The translations under genes were made by a program, and so were the position numbers. The notes below the pieces were generated by a model. That model did not search any database. It was not told where the DNA came from and worked only from the letters and a program-made list of their open reading frames with translations. Of a DNA stretch of 64,000 nucleotides, positions 7,285 to 17,200 are shown piece after piece (within the stretch, counting starts at the first letter, position 1; the number at the start of each line of letters is the position of its first letter). Where the stretch lies: NCBI RefSeq assembly GCF_900129215.1, contig NZ_FQUQ01000001.1, positions 682,001 to 746,000 on the forward strand, given 5' to 3'. Source of the DNA: Pedobacter caeni (GTDB lineage: Bacteria > Bacteroidota > Bacteroidia > Sphingobacteriales > Sphingobacteriaceae).

Positions 7285-8949
7285 TCATAGGTTGGCAATG
7301 TATTTTCCAGCTTTCATCCCGCTAAAAATGCAGCCACCAAGAAAAGTACCTTCCAGCGCGCGATAGCCATGCATGCCGCCGCCGCCAAAACCGGCTACTT
7401 CTCCCGCTGCATATAAGCCTTCCAGAACTGTGCCATCTGGTTTTAAAACCTGTCCGTTGAGGTTGGTTTCAATGCCACCTAATGTTTTACGGGTAAGGAT
7501 ATTCAGGCGCACAGCAATGAGTGGCCCATTTTCAGGTGCCAGTATTTTATGTGGTTTGGCTACACGCCCAAGTTTATCGCCTAAATACTTTCTGGTACTG
7601 CGGATGTAATTGATCTGGGTGTCTTTTGAAAATTTATTGTCCAGTTCCCGGTCTCTTGCTTCAATAAGTGATTTTATCTTTTGGTGATCCAACAGGTCAT
7701 CTCCAGCAAGTTCATTCATCTTCTGAACGAGGTCTTCCAGATCATTTGATACAATGAAATCTTTGCCATTTTCTTTAAATGCTTCCACAGGGCCTGGTGC
7801 TTTTTTACCGAAGATCCTTTTTAGAAAAAGAACATAATCCTTATTGGTAATGTCGGGATTCTGTTCTGATCCTGAAAGTGCAAATTCTTTCTTAATGATT
7901 TTTTGTGTCAGGATAAACCAAGAGTAGGCATAGCCCGTTTCCTGTATATGTTTTAAGGTGCCCAATGTATCAAATCCGGGTAGGAAAGGAGCAGGGAGTC
8001 GGTTACCCTTTGCATCAAACCACATAGAAGAAGGGCCTGGCAGTATTCTTATGCCATGATTTGGCCAGATGGGGTTCCAGTTTTGCAGCCCCTCGGTATA
8101 ATGCCACATGCGGTCGCGGTTAATGATGCTGGAACCAGCACTTTCGGCAATGCCGATCATTTTACCATCAACATAAGCCGGCACGCCACATACCATATTT
8201 TCTGGCGCTTTGCCCAGTCGTTCCGGCCAGCTTTGCCTTACGAGTTCATGGTTGGCACCGATTCCACCAGTTGCGATTACGACATGCGCCACTTTGTATT
8301 CAAATTGAGAAACCACATTTCTGTTTGTTGCAAAGCCTCTTTCTTTATCATCATTTTCCAGTACATCACCTGTTACGCCAGTGACCTTACCATCGACGCT
8401 GATCAAAGCAGTAACTCGGTGCCTGAATTTCATCCGGAGGAGGCCTTTTTCTTTGGCTTCATAAGCTTTTTCGACAAATGGCTTAATGACGCCGGTACCG
8501 GTCCCCCAGCTCACATGAAAACGTGGAACTGAATTGCCATGACCACTTGCAGCGCCATCTCCACGTTCTGCCCATCCCACCATAAACATCAGTTTGATGC
8601 CCATTTTAGAGATATATTCATATTTTTCTCCGGCAGCAAATTTTAAATAGGCTTCTGCCCATTGCTTTGGCCAGTAATCGTCTTTACGATCGAATGCTGC
8701 AGTGCCCATCCAATCCTGCAATGCCAGTTCATAGGAGTCTTTGATCCCCATTTTTCTTTGCTGTGGTGAATTGATCAGAAACAAACCACCAAAAGACCAG
8801 AATGCTTGTCCGCCGAGGTTTTGTTCCGTTTCCTGATCCAGCAATAATACTTTTTTTCCTGCACTGGTAATTTCCATAGCAGCGACCAATCCGGCTAATC
8901 CGGAACCAATGATGATGGCGTCAGGCTTAAACTCTTCTTCTATAGGCAT
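7285..8949 (-). CDS. FAD-binding dehydrogenase, flavoprotein of the KstD/FrdA-like group
   Basis: 554 residues from the ATG at 8949. The N-terminal dinucleotide motif is AIIIGSGLAGLVAAMEITSAGKKVLLLDQE. A C-terminal FAD segment (LYAAGEVAGFGGGGMHGYRALEGTFLGGCIFSG) and TRKTLGGIETNLNGQVL match FAD-dependent dehydrogenases related to fumarate reductase and 3-ketosteroid dehydrogenase. A longer frame reaches an ATG at 9039, but the only good promoter element (9042-9049) would start transcription at about 9035, downstream of that codon, so 8949 is preferred. There is no signal peptide from this start. It shares a symmetrical promoter region with the receptor gene at 9105. Confidence 0.85.
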   Translation of the reverse strand: MPIEEEFKPDAIIIGSGLAGLVAAMEITSAGKKVLLLDQETEQNLGGQAFWSFGGLFLINSPQQRKMGIKDSYELALQDWMGTAAFDRKDDYWPKQWAEAYLKFAAGEKYEYISKMGIKLMFMVGWAERGDGAASGHGNSVPRFHVSWGTGTGVIKPFVEKAYEAKEKGLLRMKFRHRVTALISVDGKVTGVTGDVLENDDKERGFATNRNVVSQFEYKVAHVVIATGGIGANHELVRQSWPERLGKAPENMVCGVPAYVDGKMIGIAESAGSSIINRDRMWHYTEGLQNWNPIWPNHGIRILPGPSSMWFDAKGNRLPAPFLPGFDTLGTLKHIQETGYAYSWFILTQKIIKKEFALSGSEQNPDITNKDYVLFLKRIFGKKAPGPVEAFKENGKDFIVSNDLEDLVQKMNELAGDDLLDHQKIKSLIEARDRELDNKFSKDTQINYIRSTRKYLGDKLGRVAKPHKILAPENGPLIAVRLNILTRKTLGGIETNLNGQVLKPDGTVLEGLYAAGEVAGFGGGGMHGYRALEGTFLGGCIFSGMKAGKYIANL

Positions 8950-9039
8950 ATACACAAATATAAAAGAAAAGTTGAGGGTTTTATTCCGGAGAGATAGATA
9001 GTTGCTGACTGGCAAGCCTATTTGTAACAATATTGTCAT

Positions 9040-9086
9040 AGCAAAAGTATATTATTTAGAATATATCTAAATAATATACTTTTGCT
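9040..9086. promoter_or_regulatory. 47-bp perfect dyad carrying two divergent -7 elements
   Basis: A 21-bp arm (9040-9060, starting AGCAAAAGTATATT) and its exact complement (9066-9086) flank the 5-nt centre ATATA. Each outer end holds TACTTTTG, a full match to TAnnTTTG: 9077-9084 facing the receptor gene at 9105 and 9042-9049 facing the dehydrogenase at 8949. A symmetrical DNA-binding regulator seated here would cover both promoters. Confidence 0.7.
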
Positions 9087-9104
9087 TTTAACAAACCCTT
9101 TCAT

Positions 9105-11528
9105 ATGCGCTTGACTTTACTTTTTATATGCTTCTTCTTTTCGTCTGTGATCTTCTGTAATTTATTGGCGCAATCTTATCCCGGTGTATCCGGAAGAATA
9201 TTGGACTCCGTATCCCGTCAGCCGTTGGAGTTCATTACCGTAGGCTTATTCAATAAGGAGGGGAAGGTAATGCTGACCACAGTTACCAGTCCTGAAGGTA
9301 AATTTGACCTGAAAGCAACCAGTAGCGGCGCATCTTTTATTCGCATTTCATTTGTGGGTTATGTAACCAAACAACTTCCAGTTGCTGTAGGGGGCGACAA
9401 GGTATTTAACGATATTTTGCTTTCAGCAACTGTGAGTCAGCTGAGTGAGGTAAACGTTACCGCTTTAAAGAAAATGGTCATCCAAAAACCGGGCATGCTG
9501 ATTTATGATGCAGGCAACGATCCTGGAAACAAAGGCGGAACTGCGGCTGATGTACTGCGAAAAGCACCTGTGTTAAACGTAGATGCTCAGGGTAATGTGA
9601 GCATGCGTGGCAGTAAGAATATTAAAATTCTGATTGATGGGAAGTATTCCGGACAAATGGCGAGAAGCCCTGCAGATGCATTAAACATGATGCCCTCAAA
9701 CATCATCGCCTCTGTAGAGATCATTACTACACCATCTGCCAAATACGATGCTGAGGGTGCTGCAGGGGTGATTAATATCATTACTAAAAAAGACAGAAAA
9801 CAAATGAACGGGGCATTGGAGGCCGTTGCCAGTAATTGGGAACAGGCGCTAAACCCTCGTTTTTCCATGGCCAATCAAAAATGGAACATCAATGTCAATG
9901 CGCACCTTCACCGCTTGAGAATGAAATCTGCAAGCGATTATAAGCGTAATAACTTCAGTGATCAGGGCGCTTTACTTTCTTCTCTTGATCAGACAAAAAT
10001 AGAGGACAATACCGCGCCTCATGGTTCGGCCAATATCGCCATTGACTATGCTGCTGATACATTGAACCGCTTCAGTTTTGGTTTTAGTTCCTGGTTTGGC
10101 GACTGGCCAAATAATAACCGTCTTTTTAGTCAGGTTACAGGTCCCACCGGTACTTTACTTGAAAGCTATCACCAGGATGTCGACACCAAAGCGGCCTATC
10201 TTGGCGGAGACATTAACTTTGGTTACAGCAGAAAATTCAGAAATCCGGGACGTGAACTCACTTTGTTGGCGCAGTTTTCTCCTTCCAAGGATAAGTCAAG
10301 ATACCTATCAGACAGAACTTCTACAGCAAATGAGCTTCTTTACAGGGAGTTAAATAACAGCGGCACAAAGAACTCAGAATGGACTTTTCAAACGGATTAC
10401 CTGCATCCTTTTGGGAAATCCAATAAATATAGTTTTGAAGGAGGGTTTAAACTGATCAGCAGGAATGTGAGCAATGATTACCAGGTGGAGGGAAGCAAAG
10501 CAGGACAACCGACTGTGCTTGAACCCATTTCTGAACGAAACGACGTATTTGAATATGGTCAGCAAGTCTATTCAGGTTATGCTATCCTGAAATTCAACCT
10601 TCCGGCTAACTGGTATATTGAAACCGGTGCCCGTCTGGAACACACCCGTTTGAACGGAAATTTCATTGCTACAGGAAACACTTTTGCCAGGAACTTTACA
10701 AACCTCATTCCAACAGCCACTTTGTCTAAAAAGCTCAATGAGACTCAGTCTTTGAGTATGAGCTATACCAGACGACTTACCCGGCCGTATATCTGGGATT
10801 TGAATCCGAATTTAGACACCAGTGATCCGAAAAACATTGTTACCGGCAATCCTCAACTGGAACCCGAGCTGGCCGATCAGGCAGAGTTGTCTTATGCCGT
10901 TTCCTTCAATTCAGGTCTTTCTCTGAACAGTGCTTTATTTTGGAAGCAAACTAATAATTCTATTGAGGATTTTACCATTACTGATGCAAATGGGATCTCC
11001 ACTACGAACAAGCAAAACCTTGCCGCCAACCGCCAGTTGGGGCTGAATTTCTCTGCAGCTATGCCTCTGAATAGCAAATGGAACATCAATTCAAATGTGA
11101 ATATTTACAAACTTGATTTTCAAAGCAAGGCTTTGCAGGTGGACAATCAGGGATGGAATGCGGAAGTAAACCTGAATACTTCTTATAAACTGCCCGCCAA
11201 TTTTACGCTGCAGGCATTTGGGGATTACTCCAGCAGAGTAAGAATGCTGCAGGGCTATAAAACCTCAAGATATTTTTACAGTATAGCTGCCAAAAAGGAG
11301 GTTCCATCAAAGCGGCTTTCTTTCACCCTGGCCTTTATCAATCCATTTAATGAGACCATTAACCAAAGGGAAGTGATCAATAGCAAAACTTTCAATTCAA
11401 GCGTATTCAAACGGAATTATAATCAAACGATAAAACTCAGCATCAACTGGGAATTTGGAAAGCTTTTCGAGCAAAAAGAAAGCAAAAAGATCACTAATGA
11501 TGATGTGAAAAGCCGTCCAAACGGTTAG
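9105..11528 (+). CDS. Outer-membrane beta-barrel receptor with carboxypeptidase-regulatory-like domain
   Basis: 807 residues. A signal peptide (MRLTLLFICFFFSSVIFCNLLAQ) is followed by an Ig-like CarboxypepD_reg domain (SGRILDSVSRQPLEFITVGLF... residues about 27-110). A TonB plug follows with VLRKAPVLNVDAQGNVSMRGSKNIKILIDGK and SAKYDAEGAAGVINIITKK. The rest is a barrel of the OMP_b-brl_3 type. The gene belongs to the large Bacteroidota group of TonB-dependent receptor-like proteins that have no SusD partner. The substrate is unknown. It is divergent from the FAD dehydrogenase with a shared palindromic promoter, which suggests co-regulation. A hairpin terminator follows at 11566. Confidence 0.88.
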   Translation: MRLTLLFICFFFSSVIFCNLLAQSYPGVSGRILDSVSRQPLEFITVGLFNKEGKVMLTTVTSPEGKFDLKATSSGASFIRISFVGYVTKQLPVAVGGDKVFNDILLSATVSQLSEVNVTALKKMVIQKPGMLIYDAGNDPGNKGGTAADVLRKAPVLNVDAQGNVSMRGSKNIKILIDGKYSGQMARSPADALNMMPSNIIASVEIITTPSAKYDAEGAAGVINIITKKDRKQMNGALEAVASNWEQALNPRFSMANQKWNINVNAHLHRLRMKSASDYKRNNFSDQGALLSSLDQTKIEDNTAPHGSANIAIDYAADTLNRFSFGFSSWFGDWPNNNRLFSQVTGPTGTLLESYHQDVDTKAAYLGGDINFGYSRKFRNPGRELTLLAQFSPSKDKSRYLSDRTSTANELLYRELNNSGTKNSEWTFQTDYLHPFGKSNKYSFEGGFKLISRNVSNDYQVEGSKAGQPTVLEPISERNDVFEYGQQVYSGYAILKFNLPANWYIETGARLEHTRLNGNFIATGNTFARNFTNLIPTATLSKKLNETQSLSMSYTRRLTRPYIWDLNPNLDTSDPKNIVTGNPQLEPELADQAELSYAVSFNSGLSLNSALFWKQTNNSIEDFTITDANGISTTNKQNLAANRQLGLNFSAAMPLNSKWNINSNVNIYKLDFQSKALQVDNQGWNAEVNLNTSYKLPANFTLQAFGDYSSRVRMLQGYKTSRYFYSIAAKKEVPSKRLSFTLAFINPFNETINQREVINSKTFNSSVFKRNYNQTIKLSINWEFGKLFEQKESKKITNDDVKSRPNG

Positions 11529-11565
11529 AAAATAGCTTGTCTGTTATGGTGAAGCCAGAAGCGCT

Positions 11566-11587
11566 ACTTAAAGAGAGGGCTTTAAGT
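11566..11587 (+). terminator. Rho-independent-like terminator after the receptor gene
   Basis: ACTTAAAG (11566-11573) and CTTTAAGT (11580-11587) form an 8-bp stem with the 6-nt loop AGAGGG, followed by a T-rich run (TTTGCTTTAATATTTT). It lies 38 nt after the stop codon. Confidence 0.55.
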
Positions 11588-11939
11588 TTTGCTTTAATAT
11601 TTTCCGTTTTTTTTCAACCTTAATCTTCTGATCGATATCAGTGGACGCATTTTTTTTTCTTTATCGGTCTTTATCAATAGGCCGGCATTGCATGGGAAAT
11701 TGGAGAATGCGAATGTACACTTGCAAATAATCATTAAATTATTATGTTTGTACATTCTGCGTTTGTTAATGTGTCTCAAGATGCATTTAGCTGCGTTTTT
11801 GGTCTTTTATGTTATTTTTAATGACGTTTAGATTGTTTCATATGTTCATACATTTAGTTATGAATGTGATGATTGATCCTGGCGAAATAAGACGAAATGA
11901 TCAAACGGCCATATCGAAGTAAATTGTTAAATACGAGTA
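11588..11939. other. Upstream region of the GH92 pair
   Basis: About 350 nt with no convincing coding frame. It contains a good promoter: TTG (11721-11723), a 19-nt spacer, then TATGTTTG (11743-11750), a match to TAnnTTTG. Transcription from here would leave a leader of about 180 nt before the first GH92 gene. I see no SusC/SusD pair or sigma/anti-sigma genes in this gap. Confidence 0.5.
11721..11750 (+). promoter_or_regulatory. Promoter of the GH92 operon
   Basis: TTG at 11721 and TATGTTTG at 11743-11750, separated by 19 nt, fit the Bacteroidota -33/-7 promoter pattern. It faces the two GH92 genes. Confidence 0.5.
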
Positions 11940-14264
11940 ATGAAGATTAAGTCAATAGTATTGTACTGCCTGTTAAATCTTTTTGGAACACTGTTGTTTG
12001 CCCAGGAAAAACGACCTGTTGATTATGTTGATGTTTTTATGGGTACCTCTAATTCCCGCTGGATGCTTGGGCCTTATGCCACTATGCCTTATGGAATGGT
12101 TCAGTTGGGACCAGACAACCAGGGAGCGAATCAGGGATACAATTGGATGGCGGGTTATGAGTATGCAATAAATAGTGTAGATGGTTTTAGCCATATTCAT
12201 GCCTGGACGATGGCAGGTTTACGAATGATGCCCAGCACTGCAGATTTGAGTTATTCTGATGAGCCGACCGACTCACCTTATAAAGGCGCTGGTGCGGGCT
12301 ATCATTCCCGGATCGAAAAAAGTACAGAGAAAGGCAGCCCTGGGTATTATTCCGTCTACCTCTATGACCATGATGTTAAAGCGGAAATGGCCGTTACCAC
12401 CCGATGCGGCCTTCAACGTTACACTTTTCCCAAGAAAAAAGAGTCCCGTATTCTAATTGATTTGCAATTTCCTGCAGAGTATGATTTTAAGGTAAAGGAT
12501 GCTAAAATAACAAAAGTGACAGCTACTGAAATTGAAGGTTATGCGGAATCAGCTTCCGGAGGTTTTAATGATTACAAAGTTTGTTTTGTACTCCAGTTTG
12601 ACCGACCTTTTCAAAGTTTTAATACCTGGACCGGAAAAAAATTAACGAGGGATTGCAATGAAGTTTCCGGGAAAGGTGATGTAGGCGCTTTCGTTACGTA
12701 TAACACGAAACAAGGTGATCAGGTGCATGTACGTTCTGGTATTTCCCTGGTCAGTATTGAACAGGCTCGCTTAAACTTAAAAACAGAAATGGAGCCTTTT
12801 GGCTGGAACCTTGAAGCGGTTAAGAGAAATGCGGAAAGCACCTGGAATAAGCTGTTGTCAACAATTAAAGTAGAAGGAGGAACGGAAACCGATAAGGTGA
12901 AATTTTATACCAATCTATATCGTGTTTTTGCGGCAAAGCAAACCTGGAATGATGTGAACGGAAAATATGTAGATCCGGCTGAAAACGTTCAAACATTAAA
13001 ATATTGCAAAAGCATATATGGAGGTGATGCCTTTTGGAATACGTTCTGGAATTCAAATGGTGTACTCAGCCTGATTGCTCCGGAGGTGATGGAAAATTGG
13101 ACAGGAACTCAATTAGAGTTGTTTGAACGTACAGGTTGGACGGCGAAAGGGCCAGCCGGACTGGAATACTCGGGCATTATGGAAGGCTCACATGAAATCG
13201 CGCTGATGGTTGCTGCTTGTCAGAAAGGCCTGATTAAAAATAAAGAAACGGTTAAGAAGGTATATGAAGCCGCTAGATTTATGATGATGAATGAAGGTGT
13301 CAGTCTGCATGGCGGTGAGGCGGGAAACCCTAAACTGAAAGAATATATGAAATTCGGCTATGTTCCTTATGAACATGGAAAGACCAATAAAGTCCTGGAT
13401 TATGCTTTTGATGATTATTGTGTAGCACAACTGGCGAAATCTCTGGGTAAAAAAGCGGATTATTCCTATTTTAATAAACGGTCTGAGAACTATAAGCATG
13501 TTTTCCATCCAGATTTGAAATTTGTAGTTCCAAGAGATTCAACAGGAAAATGGATCCCTGACTATGATGAATTTTCAAACCGTTCGTTTGTGGAAGGAAA
13601 CGGCTGGGAGTATTCATTTTATGTACCTCATGATGTGAGAGGGCTAATTGCGCTAATGGGAAAGGATTTGTTCAATACCCGTTTAAATGATGGTTTTGAG
13701 AAATCTGTGGACTATAAATTTGCGGCTCATGCCTTAGATCGTACTACAGGTGAGCGAAATGAATTTTATATTAATCAGGGAAATGAGATCAATATGCAAG
13801 CTGCTTTTTTATTCAATTATTCTGGAAAACCATGGTTAACCCAAAAATGGACCCGGGATATTATGGAAAGCTTTTATGGTTCCACACCTTATCAGGCCTG
13901 GGAAGGAGATGAAGATGAAGGACAAATGGGAGGGTGGTATGTCATGAGTTCCTTAGGCTTATTTGAAATGCGTGGCGGCACGGAAACCAATCCCGAACTT
14001 GACCTCACGACTCCATTGTTTGATAAAATGACCATTCAGCTGGATCCGAAATTCTATAAGGGAAAAGAGTTTGTCATTGAGGTATTGAACAATTCTAAAG
14101 AGAATATTTATATCCAATCGGCAACACTAAATGGCAAATCCTTAACCAGGCCTAAAATTCATTTTAAAGATATTGTGAATGGAGGGAAACTGAGTTTTGA
14201 GGTTGGACCCGTACCGAATAAAAATTGGGGAATAGAAAATTTTAAAGAAATCAATAAAAAATAA
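11940..14264 (+). CDS. GH92 family exo-alpha-mannosidase
   Basis: 774 residues. The signal peptide is MKIKSIVLYCLLNLFGTLLFAQ. The mature protein opens with the GH92 N-terminal pattern DYVDVFMGTSNSRWMLGPYATMPYGMVQLGPDNQ, which contributes the sugar-binding and Ca-binding region. The catalytic (alpha/alpha)6 domain includes YGGDAFWNTFWNSNG, VEGNGWEYSFYVPHDV and the DEDEGQMGGWYVMSSLGLF block that carries acidic catalytic residues of the family. GH92 enzymes are Ca-dependent inverting exo-alpha-mannosidases acting mostly on alpha-1,2 links of yeast or N-glycan mannose. It is probably periplasmic or surface-attached. It is followed after 10 nt by a second, larger GH92 gene, with which it forms an operon. 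Confidence 0.93.
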   Translation: MKIKSIVLYCLLNLFGTLLFAQEKRPVDYVDVFMGTSNSRWMLGPYATMPYGMVQLGPDNQGANQGYNWMAGYEYAINSVDGFSHIHAWTMAGLRMMPSTADLSYSDEPTDSPYKGAGAGYHSRIEKSTEKGSPGYYSVYLYDHDVKAEMAVTTRCGLQRYTFPKKKESRILIDLQFPAEYDFKVKDAKITKVTATEIEGYAESASGGFNDYKVCFVLQFDRPFQSFNTWTGKKLTRDCNEVSGKGDVGAFVTYNTKQGDQVHVRSGISLVSIEQARLNLKTEMEPFGWNLEAVKRNAESTWNKLLSTIKVEGGTETDKVKFYTNLYRVFAAKQTWNDVNGKYVDPAENVQTLKYCKSIYGGDAFWNTFWNSNGVLSLIAPEVMENWTGTQLELFERTGWTAKGPAGLEYSGIMEGSHEIALMVAACQKGLIKNKETVKKVYEAARFMMMNEGVSLHGGEAGNPKLKEYMKFGYVPYEHGKTNKVLDYAFDDYCVAQLAKSLGKKADYSYFNKRSENYKHVFHPDLKFVVPRDSTGKWIPDYDEFSNRSFVEGNGWEYSFYVPHDVRGLIALMGKDLFNTRLNDGFEKSVDYKFAAHALDRTTGERNEFYINQGNEINMQAAFLFNYSGKPWLTQKWTRDIMESFYGSTPYQAWEGDEDEGQMGGWYVMSSLGLFEMRGGTETNPELDLTTPLFDKMTIQLDPKFYKGKEFVIEVLNNSKENIYIQSATLNGKSLTRPKIHFKDIVNGGKLSFEVGPVPNKNWGIENFKEINKK

Positions 14265-14274
14265 TTATATACTG

Positions 14275-17200
14275 ATGAAGATAACCGGATTGCTTTTAGT
14301 ATTGTCATTCTTTTCGCTATCAACTTATAGCCAGCATACCATTTGGCAAATAGGAAAAGAAGACAACAGTGCTGCTGAATTTGCATTGGCTCCTTCAGGA
14401 AAAGGTAGTTTTCTGGCTGATTTCGGCGGCGAAAACACGGTATTTTCGATTGGTTATTCTACCCCTGAAAAACACTGGCCCTATATATTACCCGGCCCGT
14501 TGGATAGCTGGGCAGGTGGCGGGTATTGGTCGGGATTTTATCCTCGTCATTTTCCAAGAATCGTATTCAACTTAAAAGATCCGGTTGCTACAGGAAGCCC
14601 GAGACTTGTGATTGACTTCGCAGAAGTAAACACAAAGGAACCGACCGTATTAAGGATAGAGATAAACGGACAGCGCCAGGAATTGAATTTGTCTGCTGAA
14701 AATAAGAGGACAATAAAGCTTGAAATACCTGGCAACTGGTTGAAAAAAGGGATGAACACGATCCAGATGGGGATCATTTCAGGATCATGGGCCCTATTTG
14801 ATGATATACGTATGGAAGGAAATAAAGCACTTTTAATTCAAGACAGCTCTTCCACTTTGATTCTTTCGGCTAAAGCCGCGCCATTTGAACTGAAACAGGA
14901 AAATAAGCGGATACAGCCGATACTTGTTGATCTCATACAAATGGATAAAACAGAATCGGTGAGTGTTTCCGTTACAGGGCTAAGCCCGGTTACAAAACTG
15001 ATCGAGAAAGGACATTCAGTAATAGAAATACCTATGCCGGCTGTCGCAAGTGCCAAACAACGTTTGACTTCAGTAGTGACCATAAAAGCAGGCAATAAAA
15101 TCATTTATACCGGGAACATTATCCGATCCAGACAGGAGCTCCAAACTTATTCAGATTATGTAGACCTGCTCATGGGAACTGGTAACTCCCGCTGGATGTT
15201 CAAGCCAGGCCCCTCATTGCCATTGAGTATGGTTCAGATTGCGCCGGATAATCAGGATGAAACCTGGAAAGCCGGGTATGAATATACTGTAGAAAACATT
15301 ATGGGTTTCAGCCATTTTTCCGACTGGACGATGTGCGGTTTATTGACCATGCCCACAAGTGGCCGGCTACAGGTAAATCCAGGGACAGAAAAAGATCCGG
15401 ATGGTGGTTACCGTTCCAGAATTGACAAAAAAACAGAGTCGGCAAAGATTGGAAAATACAGTGTATTCATGACAGATACCCGTATTAAAGCCGAAATCAC
15501 TGCCACAAGAAGAGCCTCTCTTCAGCGGTATACCTTTCCTGCATTGGATTCCGCAAGAATAATGGTTGATTTGTTCACGCCAAACGAGTATCCCCATAAC
15601 CTGAAAGAGGCAAAAATCACAAAAGTATCCGGCAATGAAATAGAAGGATTTGCCACTTATTATAACGCTTTTACCGGTTATACACTGGAGCAGTTGTATA
15701 CTGTACACTTTGTAATGCAGTTTAGTAAGCCATTTCAATCCATGGGTGGCTGGGTTAACAATGAAGTAAAGCCGGTTACCGGGTATATCGGTGGATGGAA
15801 TCGTACGCATGAATTTGGCTCCCAACCCCTGATACGCTACGATATAAAAGACATCAGTGGGAAAGGAGATCTTGGTGTATTTTTAAATTTTAAGACAGAA
15901 AAAAATGAAGCCATATCTGTACGAACCGGAGTGTCACTGGTGGATTTGGTCGGGGCCAGAAATAATCTTGAAAAGGAAATAACCACGCCTTTTGACTGGG
16001 ATTTTGAAAAAGTGGTGCAGAATGCCCGTAAGGTCTGGAATGAATATCTGGGACGAGTTCAGATCACAACGGATGACCATCTGCAAAAAATGAAGTTTTA
16101 TACTAATTTCTACCGTGCGATTGCAGCTAAAGCAATTTGGAGTGATGTGGATGGAAGGTATGTTGATGAGGTAGAGCAGATTCGTCAGTTTAAAAACAAG
16201 GAAGACTGTATCGTGAGTGGAGAATATTGGAATACCTTTTGGAATAATCAGCAATTGTTCAATCTGGTTGCTCCTGAAATATCTTCAAAATGGGCACGCT
16301 CTGCCATTGAATTGTATAAGAATAGTGGTTGGTTTAACACTGATCCGGCAGGGGTAGAGCATACTGGCGTGATGGTGGCCATGCATGGCATCTCACAGAT
16401 ACAAGGGGCCTGGCAAAGCGGGATCAGGGACTTTGATCTTCAAACTTCATATTCGGGATTTAAAAAGATGATGACAACTCCTCCTCAGGTTTTTTCAGGG
16501 GGTGGAACTGTAGGTGTGGAAGACATTCAGCCTTATATGAAATATGGATATGTTCCTGCTGGAATGGGCGCTGTATCGAATACAATGGAATATGCATACG
16601 ACGATTGGTGTTTGGCCCAAATGGCTTCAGTACTCCATAAAACAGATGACTTTACTTATTTTAATAAACGTTCTGATAACTGGAAAAACATCTTTGATAA
16701 AGTGTCCGGATTTGCCAGGCCGAAAGACAAGGAAGGAAATTGGTTAAAGCCATTTGATCCTTATCATACACCAGGATTTGTAGAAGGGAATGCTTTTAAT
16801 TACACCTGGTTCGTTCCACACCGTCCGGAAGAGCTGATCTCTGAAATGGGAAAAGATCGGTTTGTTAGTCGTTTAAATGAAGCAATGGAGAAATCAGCGG
16901 CAGCTAATTTTAATGCCTCAGGTGATGATTTTTCTTCGTTTCCTATTAATCATGGCAATGAGCCGGCGATGCAGGTAGCTTATTTATTTAACTGGGCTGG
17001 CAAGCCCTGGCTTAGTCAAAAATGGAATCGTGCCCTTCAGGAACAGTACTATGGAACGACTCCTTATGACGCTTATCCGGGAGATGAGGATCTGGGGCAA
17101 ATGAGTAGCTGGTTTATCATGAGCACGATTGGTCTATTTCAAATGGATGGAGGATGTTCGAAACAACCCGTTTACGAAATTGGGAGTCCGAGGTACCCCC

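Noticed and set aside
15367..15825. Antisense open frame of 152 codons inside the second GH92 gene
   Set aside because: Full overlap with a conserved GH92 region in the other strand; Cys-rich and implausible composition.
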